Shown in pieces: positions 16,972 through 25,333 of a stretch of 64,000 bases of DNA. Origin of the DNA: Stenotrophomonas sp. 57 (lineage in GTDB: Bacteria; Pseudomonadota; Gammaproteobacteria; Xanthomonadales; Xanthomonadaceae); assembly GCF_030291075.1 (NCBI RefSeq), contig NZ_CP127407.1, positions 1,362,001 to 1,426,000 of the forward strand, read 5' to 3'. Positions within the stretch are counted from its first letter, which is position 1, and the number at the start of each line of letters is the position of its first letter. Position numbers and translations under genes: made by a program. The notes below the pieces were generated by a model. It worked only from the letters and a program-made list of their open reading frames with translations, ran no database searches and was not told where the DNA came from.

Positions 16972-18432
16972 ATGCGCCTGGTATTGAAGCTGTTCCTGGG
17001 CTTCTTCCTGATCACCGGCATCGCCGCCTTCTTCGTGATGCGCGTGTTCGTCAACGAGGTGAAGCCGGGCGTGCGCCAGGCAATGGAGTCGACCCTGGTC
17101 GATGCGGCGAACGTGCTGGCCGAGATGGCGGCCGCCGACGTCAAGGACGGCACCATCCGCAGCGGCAGCTTCACCCGCAACCTGGCCAAGGCACGCCAGC
17201 GCGACCTGAAGGCGATGGTCTGGCGCTTCCCGAAGCGCTCCCTGGATTACCGGGTGACCATCACCGATGCCCAGGGCATCGTCATCTACGACTCGCTGGG
17301 CCGGGACCTGGGGCGCGACAATTCGCGCTGGAATGATGTGTACCGCACGCTGCGCGGTGAGTACGGCGCCCGCTCCAGTCCGGAAACACCGGGGGTGGAC
17401 GGCGATACGGTGATGCACGTAGCGGCGCCGGTGTACGACCCGGCCGATGGACGCACGCTCATCGGCGTGCTCAGCCTGGCCCAACCCAACCGCAGCATCG
17501 ATCCGTTCATCGCCGCCAGCCAGCGCGCCATCATCGAACGTGGTGCCTGGCTGATCGGCTTGTCGGCGCTGGTCGGTGTGCTGGTGACGATGTGGCTGAC
17601 CACCGGCCTGGGCCAGCTCAGCCGCTATGCGCGCGCGGTCACCGCCGGTGAGCCGGTGCCGCCGCCACGGCGGCGACGCGACGAGATCGGTGAACTGGGC
17701 CAGGCGCTGGAAACCATGCGCCGCAAGCTGGAAGGCAAAGCCTATGTCGAGCAGTACGTGCAGTCGCTGACGCACGAGATGAAGAGTCCATTGGCGGCGA
17801 TCCGCGGTGCCGCCGAACTGCTGCAGGAGCCGCTGCCCGAGGCCGATCGGATGCATTTCGCGCGCAGCATCGTCGACCAGCAGCAGCGGCTGACCGAGAC
17901 CATCGACAAACTGCTGGCGCTGGCTGAAGTGGAGCAGCACGGTTGGCTGCAGACCCGCGACCCGATTGCATTGCCAGTGCTGCTGGCCGACGCGGCCGCT
18001 GCCGCGCAGGTGCGCGCGCAGGCGGCGGGCGTGCAGGTCCGCATCGGCAGCGTGCCCGACCTGCAGGTGCAGGGCGACGGTTACCTGCTGCGGCAGGCGC
18101 TGCACAACCTGATCGACAACGCGATTGCGTTCTCTGCGGCCGGCGCGGAGATCGCGTTGCAGGCCGAGGTGGATGGTCAGGGCGTGCACCTGCAGGTCGC
18201 CGACCGCGGTGCCGGCATTCCCGACTATGCACGCGAACGGGTGTTTGAACGCTTCTATTCGCTGGCCCGCCCCGGCAGCGGACGGCGCAGTTCCGGCCTG
18301 GGCCTGCCGTTCGTGCAGGAGGTTGCGCGCCTGCATGATGGTCGCGCCAGCGTCGATGCGCGCGACGGCGGCGGTACCGTCGCCAGCCTGTGGTTGCCGC
18401 TGGGTGCACCAGGCCAGCGCCCCCGCCGCTGA
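16972..18432 (+). CDS. creC: Two-component sensor kinase CreC
   Basis: Inner-membrane histidine kinase, 486 residues. One N-terminal helix (~7-25), a periplasmic sensor domain to ~180, a second helix (~185-205) and a HAMP-like linker (RYARAVTAGEPV) come first. The phospho-acceptor His lies in SLTHEMKSPLAAIRGAAELL. The ATPase domain has N-box HNLIDNAIAF, DRGAGIPD and GLGLPFV. It starts 3 bp after creB and is surely co-transcribed. The signal sensed is not visible. In other bacteria CreBC affects carbon metabolism and beta-lactam or envelope-stress phenotypes. Confidence 0.92.
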   Translation: MRLVLKLFLGFFLITGIAAFFVMRVFVNEVKPGVRQAMESTLVDAANVLAEMAAADVKDGTIRSGSFTRNLAKARQRDLKAMVWRFPKRSLDYRVTITDAQGIVIYDSLGRDLGRDNSRWNDVYRTLRGEYGARSSPETPGVDGDTVMHVAAPVYDPADGRTLIGVLSLAQPNRSIDPFIAASQRAIIERGAWLIGLSALVGVLVTMWLTTGLGQLSRYARAVTAGEPVPPPRRRRDEIGELGQALETMRRKLEGKAYVEQYVQSLTHEMKSPLAAIRGAAELLQEPLPEADRMHFARSIVDQQQRLTETIDKLLALAEVEQHGWLQTRDPIALPVLLADAAAAAQVRAQAAGVQVRIGSVPDLQVQGDGYLLRQALHNLIDNAIAFSAAGAEIALQAEVDGQGVHLQVADRGAGIPDYARERVFERFYSLARPGSGRRSSGLGLPFVQEVARLHDGRASVDARDGGGTVASLWLPLGAPGQRPRR

Positions 18433-18433
18433 C

Positions 18434-18449
18434 TTCACACTCGCTTCAA
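18434..18449 (+). promoter_or_regulatory. Candidate CreB-binding site (cre tag) before creD
   Basis: TTCAC-ACTCGC-TTCAA matches the E. coli cre tag TTCAC-N6-TTCAC at 9 of 10 fixed positions with exact spacing. It lies 2 bp after the creC stop and 64 bp before the creD ATG. This suggests creD has its own CreB-driven promoter. Confidence 0.75.
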
Positions 18450-18513
18450 ATTCGCCACAAACCCTGCTCACTGCAGCGGTCCATCCTGCAGCCCTCTCCA
18501 ACGAGGATGGACC

Positions 18514-19833
18514 ATGAAATCCCTGAAGATGCTGCTGCGGTTCGCCATTGTCGGCGGGCTGATCCTGCTGCTGCTGATCCCGCTGACGATGATCCGCGGG
18601 GTCATCAACGAACGCAGTGCGTACCGCGATGAGGCCTTCTCGCGGGTGGCCGACAGCCGCGCCGGTGCGCAGCAGCTGGTCGGGCCGGTGCGGGTGGTGC
18701 CGTGGGTGGAGCGCAAGCAGGTTGAACTGGTCGATCCGCAGGGCATCAAGAAGACCGAGGTGCAGGTCACCGAGGGGCACTGGTTGCAGATGCCGGCGTC
18801 GCTGGAGGTGGGCGGTGAGATGCTGCCGAGCCAGCGTGAGGTCGGGCTGTTCAAGGTGCCGGTGTACAGCTGGAACGGCCAGATGAAGGCGACGTTCGCC
18901 GAAGACGACTATCCGGTGAAGGCCGGCCGCAGCTACGGCCAGCCGTATGTAGCCGTGGGGATTTCCGATGTGCGTGGCCTGGTCGGTACGCCGAATCTGC
19001 GCGTGGACGGCAAGCAGCTGCGGCTGCTGCCCGGCGTGGGCGCTGCCAGCGAAGTCGGCCGCGGCCTGCATGCACCGGTGGCCGGTTTCGCCGAAGACCA
19101 CGGCGGCACGCTGGCCGCCAGCACCGTGGAGCTGGAACTGCGCCTGGACGGCAGCCGCATGTTGTCGGTGGTGCCGGTGGGCGATGACACGCGTATCGCG
19201 CTGCGTTCGAGCTGGCCGCACCCGTCGTTCAGCGGGGCGTTCCTGCCCAATGAGCGACGCGTTGATGCACAGGGTTTCGATGCCCGCTGGGCCGTGTCCT
19301 CGCTGGCCTCCGACGCACAGCGACAGCTGCGCAATGACGGTTCGGTCGATTCGCAGGCAGTGACGGTATCACTGGTCGATCCGGTCGACGCTTATACCCA
19401 GGCCGATCGCGCCTCGAAGTACGGCGTGCTGTTCGTGCTGCTCACCTTCGTCGGCTTCATCCTGTTCGAACTGATCAAGTCGCTGCGCATCCATCCGCTG
19501 CAGTACCTGATGGTGGGCCTGGCGCTGGCGATCTTCTTCCTGTTGCTGATCAGCCTGTCCGAACACATCGCGTTCTGGAAGGCCTACCTGGTATCGGCGG
19601 TGGCCTGCATCGGCCTGCAGGCAGTGTACCTGGCCAACGTGCTGGGCCACTGGAAGCGCGGCCTCGGCTTCGCTGCGCTGCTGACCGTGCTGTACGGCGC
19701 GCTGTATGGCCTGCTGGTGTCGGAGAACAACGCGCTGCTGATGGGCTCGCTGCTGCTGTTCGTGATCCTGGCGCTGGCGATGTGGGTGACTCGCCGGGTC
19801 GACTGGTACGCGCTTGGCGCGGAACTGAAGTAA
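18514..19833 (+). CDS. creD: Inner-membrane protein CreD
   Basis: Classic CreB-activated target whose biochemical role is unknown; it is linked to envelope stress and beta-lactam response. It has 439 residues. There is one N-terminal helix (~8-28), a long periplasmic domain (~30-295) starting RGVINERSAYRDEA, then five to six helices (FVLLTFVGFILFELIKSLRIHPLQYLMVG region onward). The family-typical cluster of C-terminal helices is complete. ATG 18514 follows AACGAGGA. A near-perfect cre tag lies upstream, and a small unknown gene follows 10 bp downstream. Confidence 0.93.
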   Translation: MKSLKMLLRFAIVGGLILLLLIPLTMIRGVINERSAYRDEAFSRVADSRAGAQQLVGPVRVVPWVERKQVELVDPQGIKKTEVQVTEGHWLQMPASLEVGGEMLPSQREVGLFKVPVYSWNGQMKATFAEDDYPVKAGRSYGQPYVAVGISDVRGLVGTPNLRVDGKQLRLLPGVGAASEVGRGLHAPVAGFAEDHGGTLAASTVELELRLDGSRMLSVVPVGDDTRIALRSSWPHPSFSGAFLPNERRVDAQGFDARWAVSSLASDAQRQLRNDGSVDSQAVTVSLVDPVDAYTQADRASKYGVLFVLLTFVGFILFELIKSLRIHPLQYLMVGLALAIFFLLLISLSEHIAFWKAYLVSAVACIGLQAVYLANVLGHWKRGLGFAALLTVLYGALYGLLVSENNALLMGSLLLFVILALAMWVTRRVDWYALGAELK

Positions 19834-19843
19834 GGAGTACGTC

Positions 19844-20254
19844 ATGGGCTGGCGCCAGGGATTGCGGCAACGGGCACGGCAGGGCATTCCGGCCCTGCTG
19901 GAAGTGGACGCACTGCTGCAGGCACATGGCGTGCTGGCGGCCCTGCCGGGGGCACGGATCGCCCCCGGCCTGGTCCGCTTCCAGCTGGCTGCGGTGACCT
20001 GCGAGGGATTGCAGGGGCAGGGACTGCGCTGGCTGCAGGACGCGCGGCAGGGACGCGGCGCGGTGGCCGGCCGGGTGCCGCGCTACCGGCCATGGAAGGC
20101 CGGGGCGGAGGCGCTGGCCGAGATCGGCATCGGCGGCCTGCCGGATGACTGGCCGGCACACGCGTCGGTGTATGGCTGCAGCAGCATCGATCGGCGGCAT
20201 TGGTTGTTGTTGCTGCCTGAGCGGGCGCAGTTGTGGTTGGGGTGGAGTGGGTGA
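19844..20254 (+). CDS. Uncharacterised 136-residue protein in the creBCD operon
   Basis: I do not recognise this protein. It starts at ATG 19844, 10 bp after the creD stop, behind a strong TAAGGAG, so it is very likely co-transcribed with creD. It is Arg-, Trp- and Gly-rich with no clear signal peptide or transmembrane helix. Visible stretches are MGWRQGLRQRARQGIPALLE, VAGRVPRYRPWKAG and a C-terminal hydrophobic strand HWLLLLPERAQLWLGWSG. Codon use is like its neighbours. Its position suggests a CreB-controlled function. Confidence 0.7.
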   Translation: MGWRQGLRQRARQGIPALLEVDALLQAHGVLAALPGARIAPGLVRFQLAAVTCEGLQGQGLRWLQDARQGRGAVAGRVPRYRPWKAGAEALAEIGIGGLPDDWPAHASVYGCSSIDRRHWLLLLPERAQLWLGWSG

Positions 20255-20265
20255 TCGGGTTGTTC

Positions 20266-20288
20266 ATCCACGCAGGGCGTGGATCTAC
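20266..20288 (-). repeat. SMAG/REP repeat, GTAGATCC subtype
   Basis: The minus-strand reading is GTAGATCCACGCCCTGCGTG plus GAT. The same subtype occurs at 27723, 32355, 34748, 47156 and 48442. Confidence 0.85.
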
Positions 20289-20378
20289 TGCTGTCCATGA
20301 CCGATGGGACGGTATCGGCGCGCCCCTGCTGGCTAGACTCGACGGGTTGATGATCGAGCCGAAGGGCAGGGGTGCGAA

Positions 20379-21977
20379 GTGCCGAAGTGGGGCGTGCTGG
20401 CCGTAGCGCTGGCGATGGGTGGCAATGCAATGGCGCAGCAGCGCGAACCGGTGGACCTGGACATGGTCAGCCGCATCCGCCAGGAGGCCTTCCACCGTTC
20501 GCAGGTGATGGACACCTTCAGCTATCTCACCGAACGCATCGGGCCGCGCCTGACCAATTCGCCGGCGATGGGCCGCGCCAATGCGTGGACCCGCGGCAAG
20601 TTCAACGAATGGAAGCTGGACAACGTCCACGACGAAGCCTTCGACGATTTCGGGCGCGGCTGGGAGTTCACCTCGGCCAGCGTGGAGATGCTGGGTGATC
20701 GCGTGCAGCCGCTGCATGCACTGCCCAAGGCCTGGACGCCGGGCACCCAGGGCCCGGTTGAAGGCGAGCTGGTCCAGGTCCAGATCAAGAAGCCCGAAGA
20801 CCTCGAGAAGTACCGTGGCAAGCTGCGCGGCAAGATCCTGCTGCTGGGCGAGGCGCGCGAGTACAAGCGCGGCACCGAGGCGGATTCGCACCGCCACGAC
20901 GCCACCTCGCTGGAAGGCCTGCAGGAATTCACCCTGCCCAAGGACAAGGACGCCACCGCCGAGCGCGCCAAGCGGGTCAAGGAGTACCAGGAGCGGCAGG
21001 CGCTTGCGGCCAAGGTCAACGCGTTCTTCGTCGAAGAGGGCGCGCTGGCCTCGATCAGCATCAGCAGCTGGGACAACGGCATCATCCGGGTTGCCGGTGG
21101 TGGCTCGCGAAAGGCCGGCGAGTCAGTGGGCATCCCCGAGCTGGCGATGATCAGCGAACACTTCAATCCGCTGGTACGCGCGCTGGACGCCAAGCAGACC
21201 GTGCGCCTGCGCGTGGACGTGGCCGCGCGTTTCACCGACGAGGCCAACCAGCCTGGCTACAACACGCTGGCCGAGATCCGCGGCAGCAGCAGGCCCGACG
21301 AAGTGGTGATGATCGGCGCGCACCTGGATTCGTGGCACAGCGGTACCGGTGCGGCCGACAATGCCGCCGGCGTGGCGGTGATGATGGAGGCGATGCGCAT
21401 CCTCAAGGCCACCGGCGCCAAGCCCAGGCGCACCATCCGCGTGGCGCTGTGGAGCGGCGAGGAGCAGGGCCTGATCGGCTCGCAGGCCTATGTGGCCAAG
21501 CACTTCGGCCAGTTCCCGGAACCGACCGACCCGGCGCAGAAGGCGCTGCCGGCCTCGCTGCGCGAGCCGACCGGTGCATTGCAGAAGACCCGCGATTACA
21601 GCAAGTTCCAGGTCTACTTCAACATGGACAACGGCTCGGGCCGCTTCCGGGGCATCTACGCGCAGGAAAACCTGGCCGCGATGCCGATCTTCGAAGCCTG
21701 GCTGGCACCGTTCCATGACGTGGGCGCCACCACCGTGGCTACCCGTAACACGGGCAGCACCGACCACATCAGCTTCGACCGCATCGGCCTGCCGGGCTTT
21801 CAGTTCATCCAGGACCGGCTGGACTACTTCACCAACGTCCACCACAGCCACCTGGATACCTGGGACCACGCCGAACCGGAAGACCTGAAGCAGGCCGCGG
21901 CCATCGTCGCCTCGTTCGCCTACAACGCGGCGATGCGCGAGCAGTCGTTCCCGCGCAAGGCTGAACCGCAGCCCTGA
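20379..21977 (+). CDS. M28 family zinc aminopeptidase, exported
   Basis: Likely cleaves amino acids or dipeptides from peptides outside the cytoplasm. The 532-residue product starts at GTG 20379 and has a signal peptide ending in NAMA. A PA-type insert domain occupies ~110-260. The peptidase domain has GAHLDSW with zinc ligand His315, bridging Asp327 in GAADNAAG, catalytic Glu361-Glu362 in WSGEEQGLIG, and later Asp and His ligands in NMDNGSG and NVHHSHLDTWD. Family assignment is firm and substrate is open. Confidence 0.9.
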   Translation: MPKWGVLAVALAMGGNAMAQQREPVDLDMVSRIRQEAFHRSQVMDTFSYLTERIGPRLTNSPAMGRANAWTRGKFNEWKLDNVHDEAFDDFGRGWEFTSASVEMLGDRVQPLHALPKAWTPGTQGPVEGELVQVQIKKPEDLEKYRGKLRGKILLLGEAREYKRGTEADSHRHDATSLEGLQEFTLPKDKDATAERAKRVKEYQERQALAAKVNAFFVEEGALASISISSWDNGIIRVAGGGSRKAGESVGIPELAMISEHFNPLVRALDAKQTVRLRVDVAARFTDEANQPGYNTLAEIRGSSRPDEVVMIGAHLDSWHSGTGAADNAAGVAVMMEAMRILKATGAKPRRTIRVALWSGEEQGLIGSQAYVAKHFGQFPEPTDPAQKALPASLREPTGALQKTRDYSKFQVYFNMDNGSGRFRGIYAQENLAAMPIFEAWLAPFHDVGATTVATRNTGSTDHISFDRIGLPGFQFIQDRLDYFTNVHHSHLDTWDHAEPEDLKQAAAIVASFAYNAAMREQSFPRKAEPQP

Positions 21978-22070
21978 AAAACCTGGCGGGAGGGGCGGGA
22001 TGCGTCCGCCCCTCCTTGCCTTTCCGGGGCTGGTGGTAAAATCGAGGGATTCCCGTTCCCCGAGCCCTCC

Positions 22071-23474
22071 ATGATCTGCCGCACCCGCTTCGCCCCCAGC
22101 CCCACCGGTTACCTGCACATCGGCGGTGCCCGCACCGCGCTGTACTGCTGGCTGGAGGCCCGCCACCGCGGCGGCGAATTCGTGCTGCGCATCGAGGACA
22201 CCGATCGTGAACGCAGCACCCAGGGCGCGATCGACGCGATCCTGGAGGCGATGGACTGGCTGGGCCTGGACTACGACGTCGGCCCGATCTATCAGACCGA
22301 CCGCGTGGCCCGTTACCTGGAAGTGGCCGAGCAGCTGGTGGCCGACGGCAAGGCGTACTACGCCTACGAGACCCGCGAAGAGCTGGACGCGATGCGCGAG
22401 GCCGCCATGGCCAAGCAGGAAAAGCCGCGCTACAACGGCGCCGCGCGTGACCTGGGCCTGCCGCGCAAGGACGACCCGAACCGCGTCATCCGCTTCAAGA
22501 ACCCGCTGGAGGGCACGGTGGTGTTCGACGACCTGATCAAGGGCCGCATCGAGATCGCCAACAGCGAGCTGGATGACATGGTCATCTTCCGACCGGACGG
22601 CTACCCCACCTACAACTTCGCGGTGGTGGTGGACGACTGGGACATGGGCATCACCGAGGTCATCCGCGGCGACGACCACATCAACAACACCCCGCGCCAG
22701 ATCAACCTGTACGAAGGCATCGGCGCCCCGGTGCCGAAGTTCGGCCACATGCCGATGATCCTGGACGAGCAGGGCGCCAAGCTGTCCAAGCGCACCGGCG
22801 CGGCCGACGTGATGCAGTACAAGGACGCCGGTTACCTGCCCGATGCGCTGCTGAGCTACCTGGCCCGGCTGGGCTGGTCGCACGGTGACCAGGAGCTGTT
22901 CAGCCGCCAGGAACTGATCGAGCTGTTCGACGTGACCCACTGCAATTCCAAGGCTTCGCGCCTGGACATGGCCAAACTGGGCTGGGTCAACCAGCACTTC
23001 CTGAAGACCGAAGAGCCTGCCAGCATCGTGCCGCACCTGGTCTACCAGCTGGAAAAGCTGGGCCTGGACGTGGCCGCCGGCCCGGCGCCGGAGGACGTGG
23101 TGATCGCCCTGCGCGAGCGCGTGCAGACCCTGAAGGAAATGGCCGAGAAGGCCGTGGTCTGGTACCAGCCGCTGACCGAGTACGACGAGGCCGCCGTGGC
23201 CAAGCACCTCAAGGCCGGTGCCGAGGTGGCGCTGGGCAAGGCCCGCGAACTGCTGGCGGCCCTGCCGGAATGGACCGCTGAGTCGGTCGGCGTGGCCCTG
23301 CACGATGCCGCCGCCGCGCTGGAGATCGGCATGGGCAAGGTCGCCCAGCCGCTGCGCGTGGCCATCACCGGCACCCAGGTCAGCCCTGACATTTCCCATA
23401 CCGTGTACCTGGCCGGCCGCGAGCAGGCCTTGAAACGCATCGATGTGGCCATCACCAAGGTAGCAACGACCTGA
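22071..23474 (+). CDS. gltX: Glutamyl-tRNA synthetase
   Basis: Charges tRNA-Glu with glutamate. The 467-residue class I synthetase has the HIGH-like motif HIGG in [13 protein letters not shown] and the KMSKS-like motif [11 protein letters not shown]. The C-terminal anticodon-binding domain is complete. ATG 22071 is standard ([19 protein letters not shown]). zur begins 34 bp after its stop and may be read from the same transcript. Confidence 0.97.
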   Translation: MICRTRFAPSPTGYLHIGGARTALYCWLEARHRGGEFVLRIEDTDRERSTQGAIDAILEAMDWLGLDYDVGPIYQTDRVARYLEVAEQLVADGKAYYAYETREELDAMREAAMAKQEKPRYNGAARDLGLPRKDDPNRVIRFKNPLEGTVVFDDLIKGRIEIANSELDDMVIFRPDGYPTYNFAVVVDDWDMGITEVIRGDDHINNTPRQINLYEGIGAPVPKFGHMPMILDEQGAKLSKRTGAADVMQYKDAGYLPDALLSYLARLGWSHGDQELFSRQELIELFDVTHCNSKASRLDMAKLGWVNQHFLKTEEPASIVPHLVYQLEKLGLDVAAGPAPEDVVIALRERVQTLKEMAEKAVVWYQPLTEYDEAAVAKHLKAGAEVALGKARELLAALPEWTAESVGVALHDAAAALEIGMGKVAQPLRVAITGTQVSPDISHTVYLAGREQALKRIDVAITKVATT

Positions 23475-23508
23475 GGCATCCTTGCCAGGCCCGAACCGGA
23501 GAACACGC

Positions 23509-24000
23509 ATGCCCGCCAAGACCGCCACTGCCTGTACGGCCCCGCACCACCACGTCCATGACGCATCGGATTTCGTGGCGGTGGTCGAGCGCGTCTCGCG
23601 CGAACGCGGACTGCGCCTGACTCCGATCCGCGCCAATGTATTGAAGCTGATCGCCGAGGCCGGCAAGCCGGTCAAGGCCTACGAGCTGCTGGAGTGGGTA
23701 CGCAACGGCAAGGGCGTTGGCGCTGATGCCCCGCCCACCGTGTACCGCGCGCTGGACTTCCTGATGGCCAATGGCTTCGTGCACAAGCTGGAGTCGGTGA
23801 ACGCCTTCGTGGCCTGCCATCACCCCAGCAGCGCCGCGCATTCGGTACCGTTCCTGATCTGCAACAGCTGCCACAGTGCAGTGGAACTGGAAGACCGCGA
23901 GATCGTCACCCAGCTGGAAAAGCGTGCCAAGGAGTTGGGCTTCCAGCCGCAGGCACAGACCCTGGAAGTGCACGGGCTCTGCGCGCGCTGCGCGGGCTGA
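23509..24000 (+). CDS. zur: Zinc uptake regulator Zur (Fur family)
   Basis: Zinc-sensing repressor, and an activator of some exporters in Xanthomonas. It has 163 residues. The winged helix spans ~20-95 (LRLTPIRANVLKLIAEA, PPTVYRALDFLMANGFVHKLES). Metal-site residues are Cys103-His104 in ACHHP, Cys118/Cys121 in CNSC and Cys158/Cys161 in CARC. The pattern (HxH-rich N-terminus, ACHHP, structural CxxC pairs) fits Zur rather than Fur. Start ATG 23509 follows CGGAGAA. Likely targets nearby are the ZnuD-like receptor, the MerC-like protein and the CDF exporter. Confidence 0.92.
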   Translation: MPAKTATACTAPHHHVHDASDFVAVVERVSRERGLRLTPIRANVLKLIAEAGKPVKAYELLEWVRNGKGVGADAPPTVYRALDFLMANGFVHKLESVNAFVACHHPSSAAHSVPFLICNSCHSAVELEDREIVTQLEKRAKELGFQPQAQTLEVHGLCARCAG

Positions 24001-24017
24001 GCGCGAGGGGGCAGGCG

Positions 24018-24133
24018 GGAGTCGACTGAGTAGAGCCGACTCGGTAGAGTCGACTGTTAGTCGACTATCGCGCGCAGCGCGGGGTGTTCATGGGGGTTCA
24101 CGGAAGAGCAGTCGACTAACAGTCGACTCTACC
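24018..24133 (+). repeat. Composite SMAG element with a degenerate leading unit
   Basis: A decayed GTCGACTGAGTAGAGCCGAC precedes a full composite element (24044-24133) with inner ATCGCGCGCAGCGCGG and CGGAAGAGCAG. It is almost the same as 10281-10370 apart from the central ~20 bp. It separates the convergent zur and efflux genes. Confidence 0.85.
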
Positions 24134-24171
24134 CAACCGAGTCCACCCAACCGGATCCACCTGGTCGCAGG

Positions 24172-25323
24172 CTAGTCCATCGGTTTGCTTGCGGTATCCA
24201 CCCGCACGATCACCGACATGCCGGGCCGCAACTCTGCCGCCAGCTTCTGGCCTTCGTTGATCGAAATCCGCACCGGCAGCCGCTGCACCACCTTGGTGAA
24301 GTTGCCGCTGGCATTGTCAGGGCGCAGCACGCTGAATTCCGACCCGGTGGCCGGGGCGATCTCCTGCACGCGGCCACGCAGCACCTGGCCCTGGAACGCG
24401 TCCACCGAGAACGTGGCCGGCTGGCCGATGGCCATTCCCCAGGTCTGGCCTTCCTTGTAGTTGGCCACCACCCACAGCGTGTCAGGCACCAGGAACAGCA
24501 GCTGCGAACCGGCCGCGACGTACTGGCCCACGCGCACGCTGGCTTCACTGATCTGGCCGTCGCGCGGCGCGTGGATCACGGTATTGGCCAGATCGATGCG
24601 CGCCAGTTCCAGCTGCGCCTGTGCGCTTTCCACCTGCGCCTCCAGGCTCTTGCGCGCCACCTGGGTCGAGACCAGGGTTTCCTCGGCAATGCGGATCTGC
24701 GCCTGCGACTGCTGCACGCTGGCCTGCGCCGAGGCCTGGGCGGTGCGGAACTTGTCGCGATCGTTGACTGACACCAGCTGCTGCGCAGCCAGTTCCTCGT
24801 AGCGTTTCAATTCATTGCGCGAACGCTGCAGTTCGGCCTGGCCAGCCGACAACGTGGCATGCGCGGAGGCGATCTGTGCGCGGTTCTGGGCCTGCGACTG
24901 GTCGGAGTTGGCCAGCGCCGCACGCGCGCTGTCCAGTGTTGCCTGCGCCTGCGCGACACGCTGTGCGTAGATGCGGTCATCGATGCGCAGCAGCGGCTCG
25001 CCTGCCTTCACGTGCTGGAAGTCCTTCACCAGCACCTCGGTCACATAGCCGTTCACCTGCGGCGCCATCACCGTGATCTGCCCGCGTACATACGCGTTGT
25101 CGGTCACCATCACCGTGCTGGTGAACGGCCACAGATGCCATGCGCGCAGGATCAGCGCGATGCCCAGCAGTGCCACCACCACCATCACCACCACGCTGCG
25201 CGCGCTGGGCTTGAGGTACTTCGGCGCCACGGCGGGTTCGACAGGCGTGGGCGCGGGAGCGGCGTCCGTCGGTGGCGGTGGGGTGACGTTGTCGTCGTCG
25301 GTGCGGGGCGGAACGGGAGGCAT
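24172..25323 (-). CDS. Membrane fusion protein of an MFS efflux pump (EmrA/HlyD type)
   Basis: Periplasmic adaptor that links the inner-membrane MFS pump to an outer-membrane channel. It has 383 residues: a Pro/Ala-rich cytoplasmic start, one helix (~43-63, VVVMVVVALLGIALILRAW), a lipoyl half (QVNGYVTEVLVKD), a long coiled-coil hairpin (~110-240, Gln/Ala rich), the second lipoyl half (APRDGQISEASVRVGQYV) and a beta-barrel domain. It lies 10 bp downstream of the MFS gene. No TolC-like gene is nearby, so a shared channel must be used. Confidence 0.92.
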   Translation of the reverse strand: MPPVPPRTDDDNVTPPPPTDAAPAPTPVEPAVAPKYLKPSARSVVVMVVVALLGIALILRAWHLWPFTSTVMVTDNAYVRGQITVMAPQVNGYVTEVLVKDFQHVKAGEPLLRIDDRIYAQRVAQAQATLDSARAALANSDQSQAQNRAQIASAHATLSAGQAELQRSRNELKRYEELAAQQLVSVNDRDKFRTAQASAQASVQQSQAQIRIAEETLVSTQVARKSLEAQVESAQAQLELARIDLANTVIHAPRDGQISEASVRVGQYVAAGSQLLFLVPDTLWVVANYKEGQTWGMAIGQPATFSVDAFQGQVLRGRVQEIAPATGSEFSVLRPDNASGNFTKVVQRLPVRISINEGQKLAAELRPGMSVIVRVDTASKPMD

Positions 25324-25333
25324 GGGGTTGGAC

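Noticed and set aside
16636..19221. An 861-codon open frame on the minus strand opposite creB, creC and creD
   Set aside because: It crosses three well-supported genes on the other strand and translates to His/Arg/Gln-rich sequence with no motifs.
21123..23675. An 850-codon minus-strand frame opposite the M28 peptidase, gltX and zur
   Set aside because: Shadow of three clear genes; no domain and no start context.
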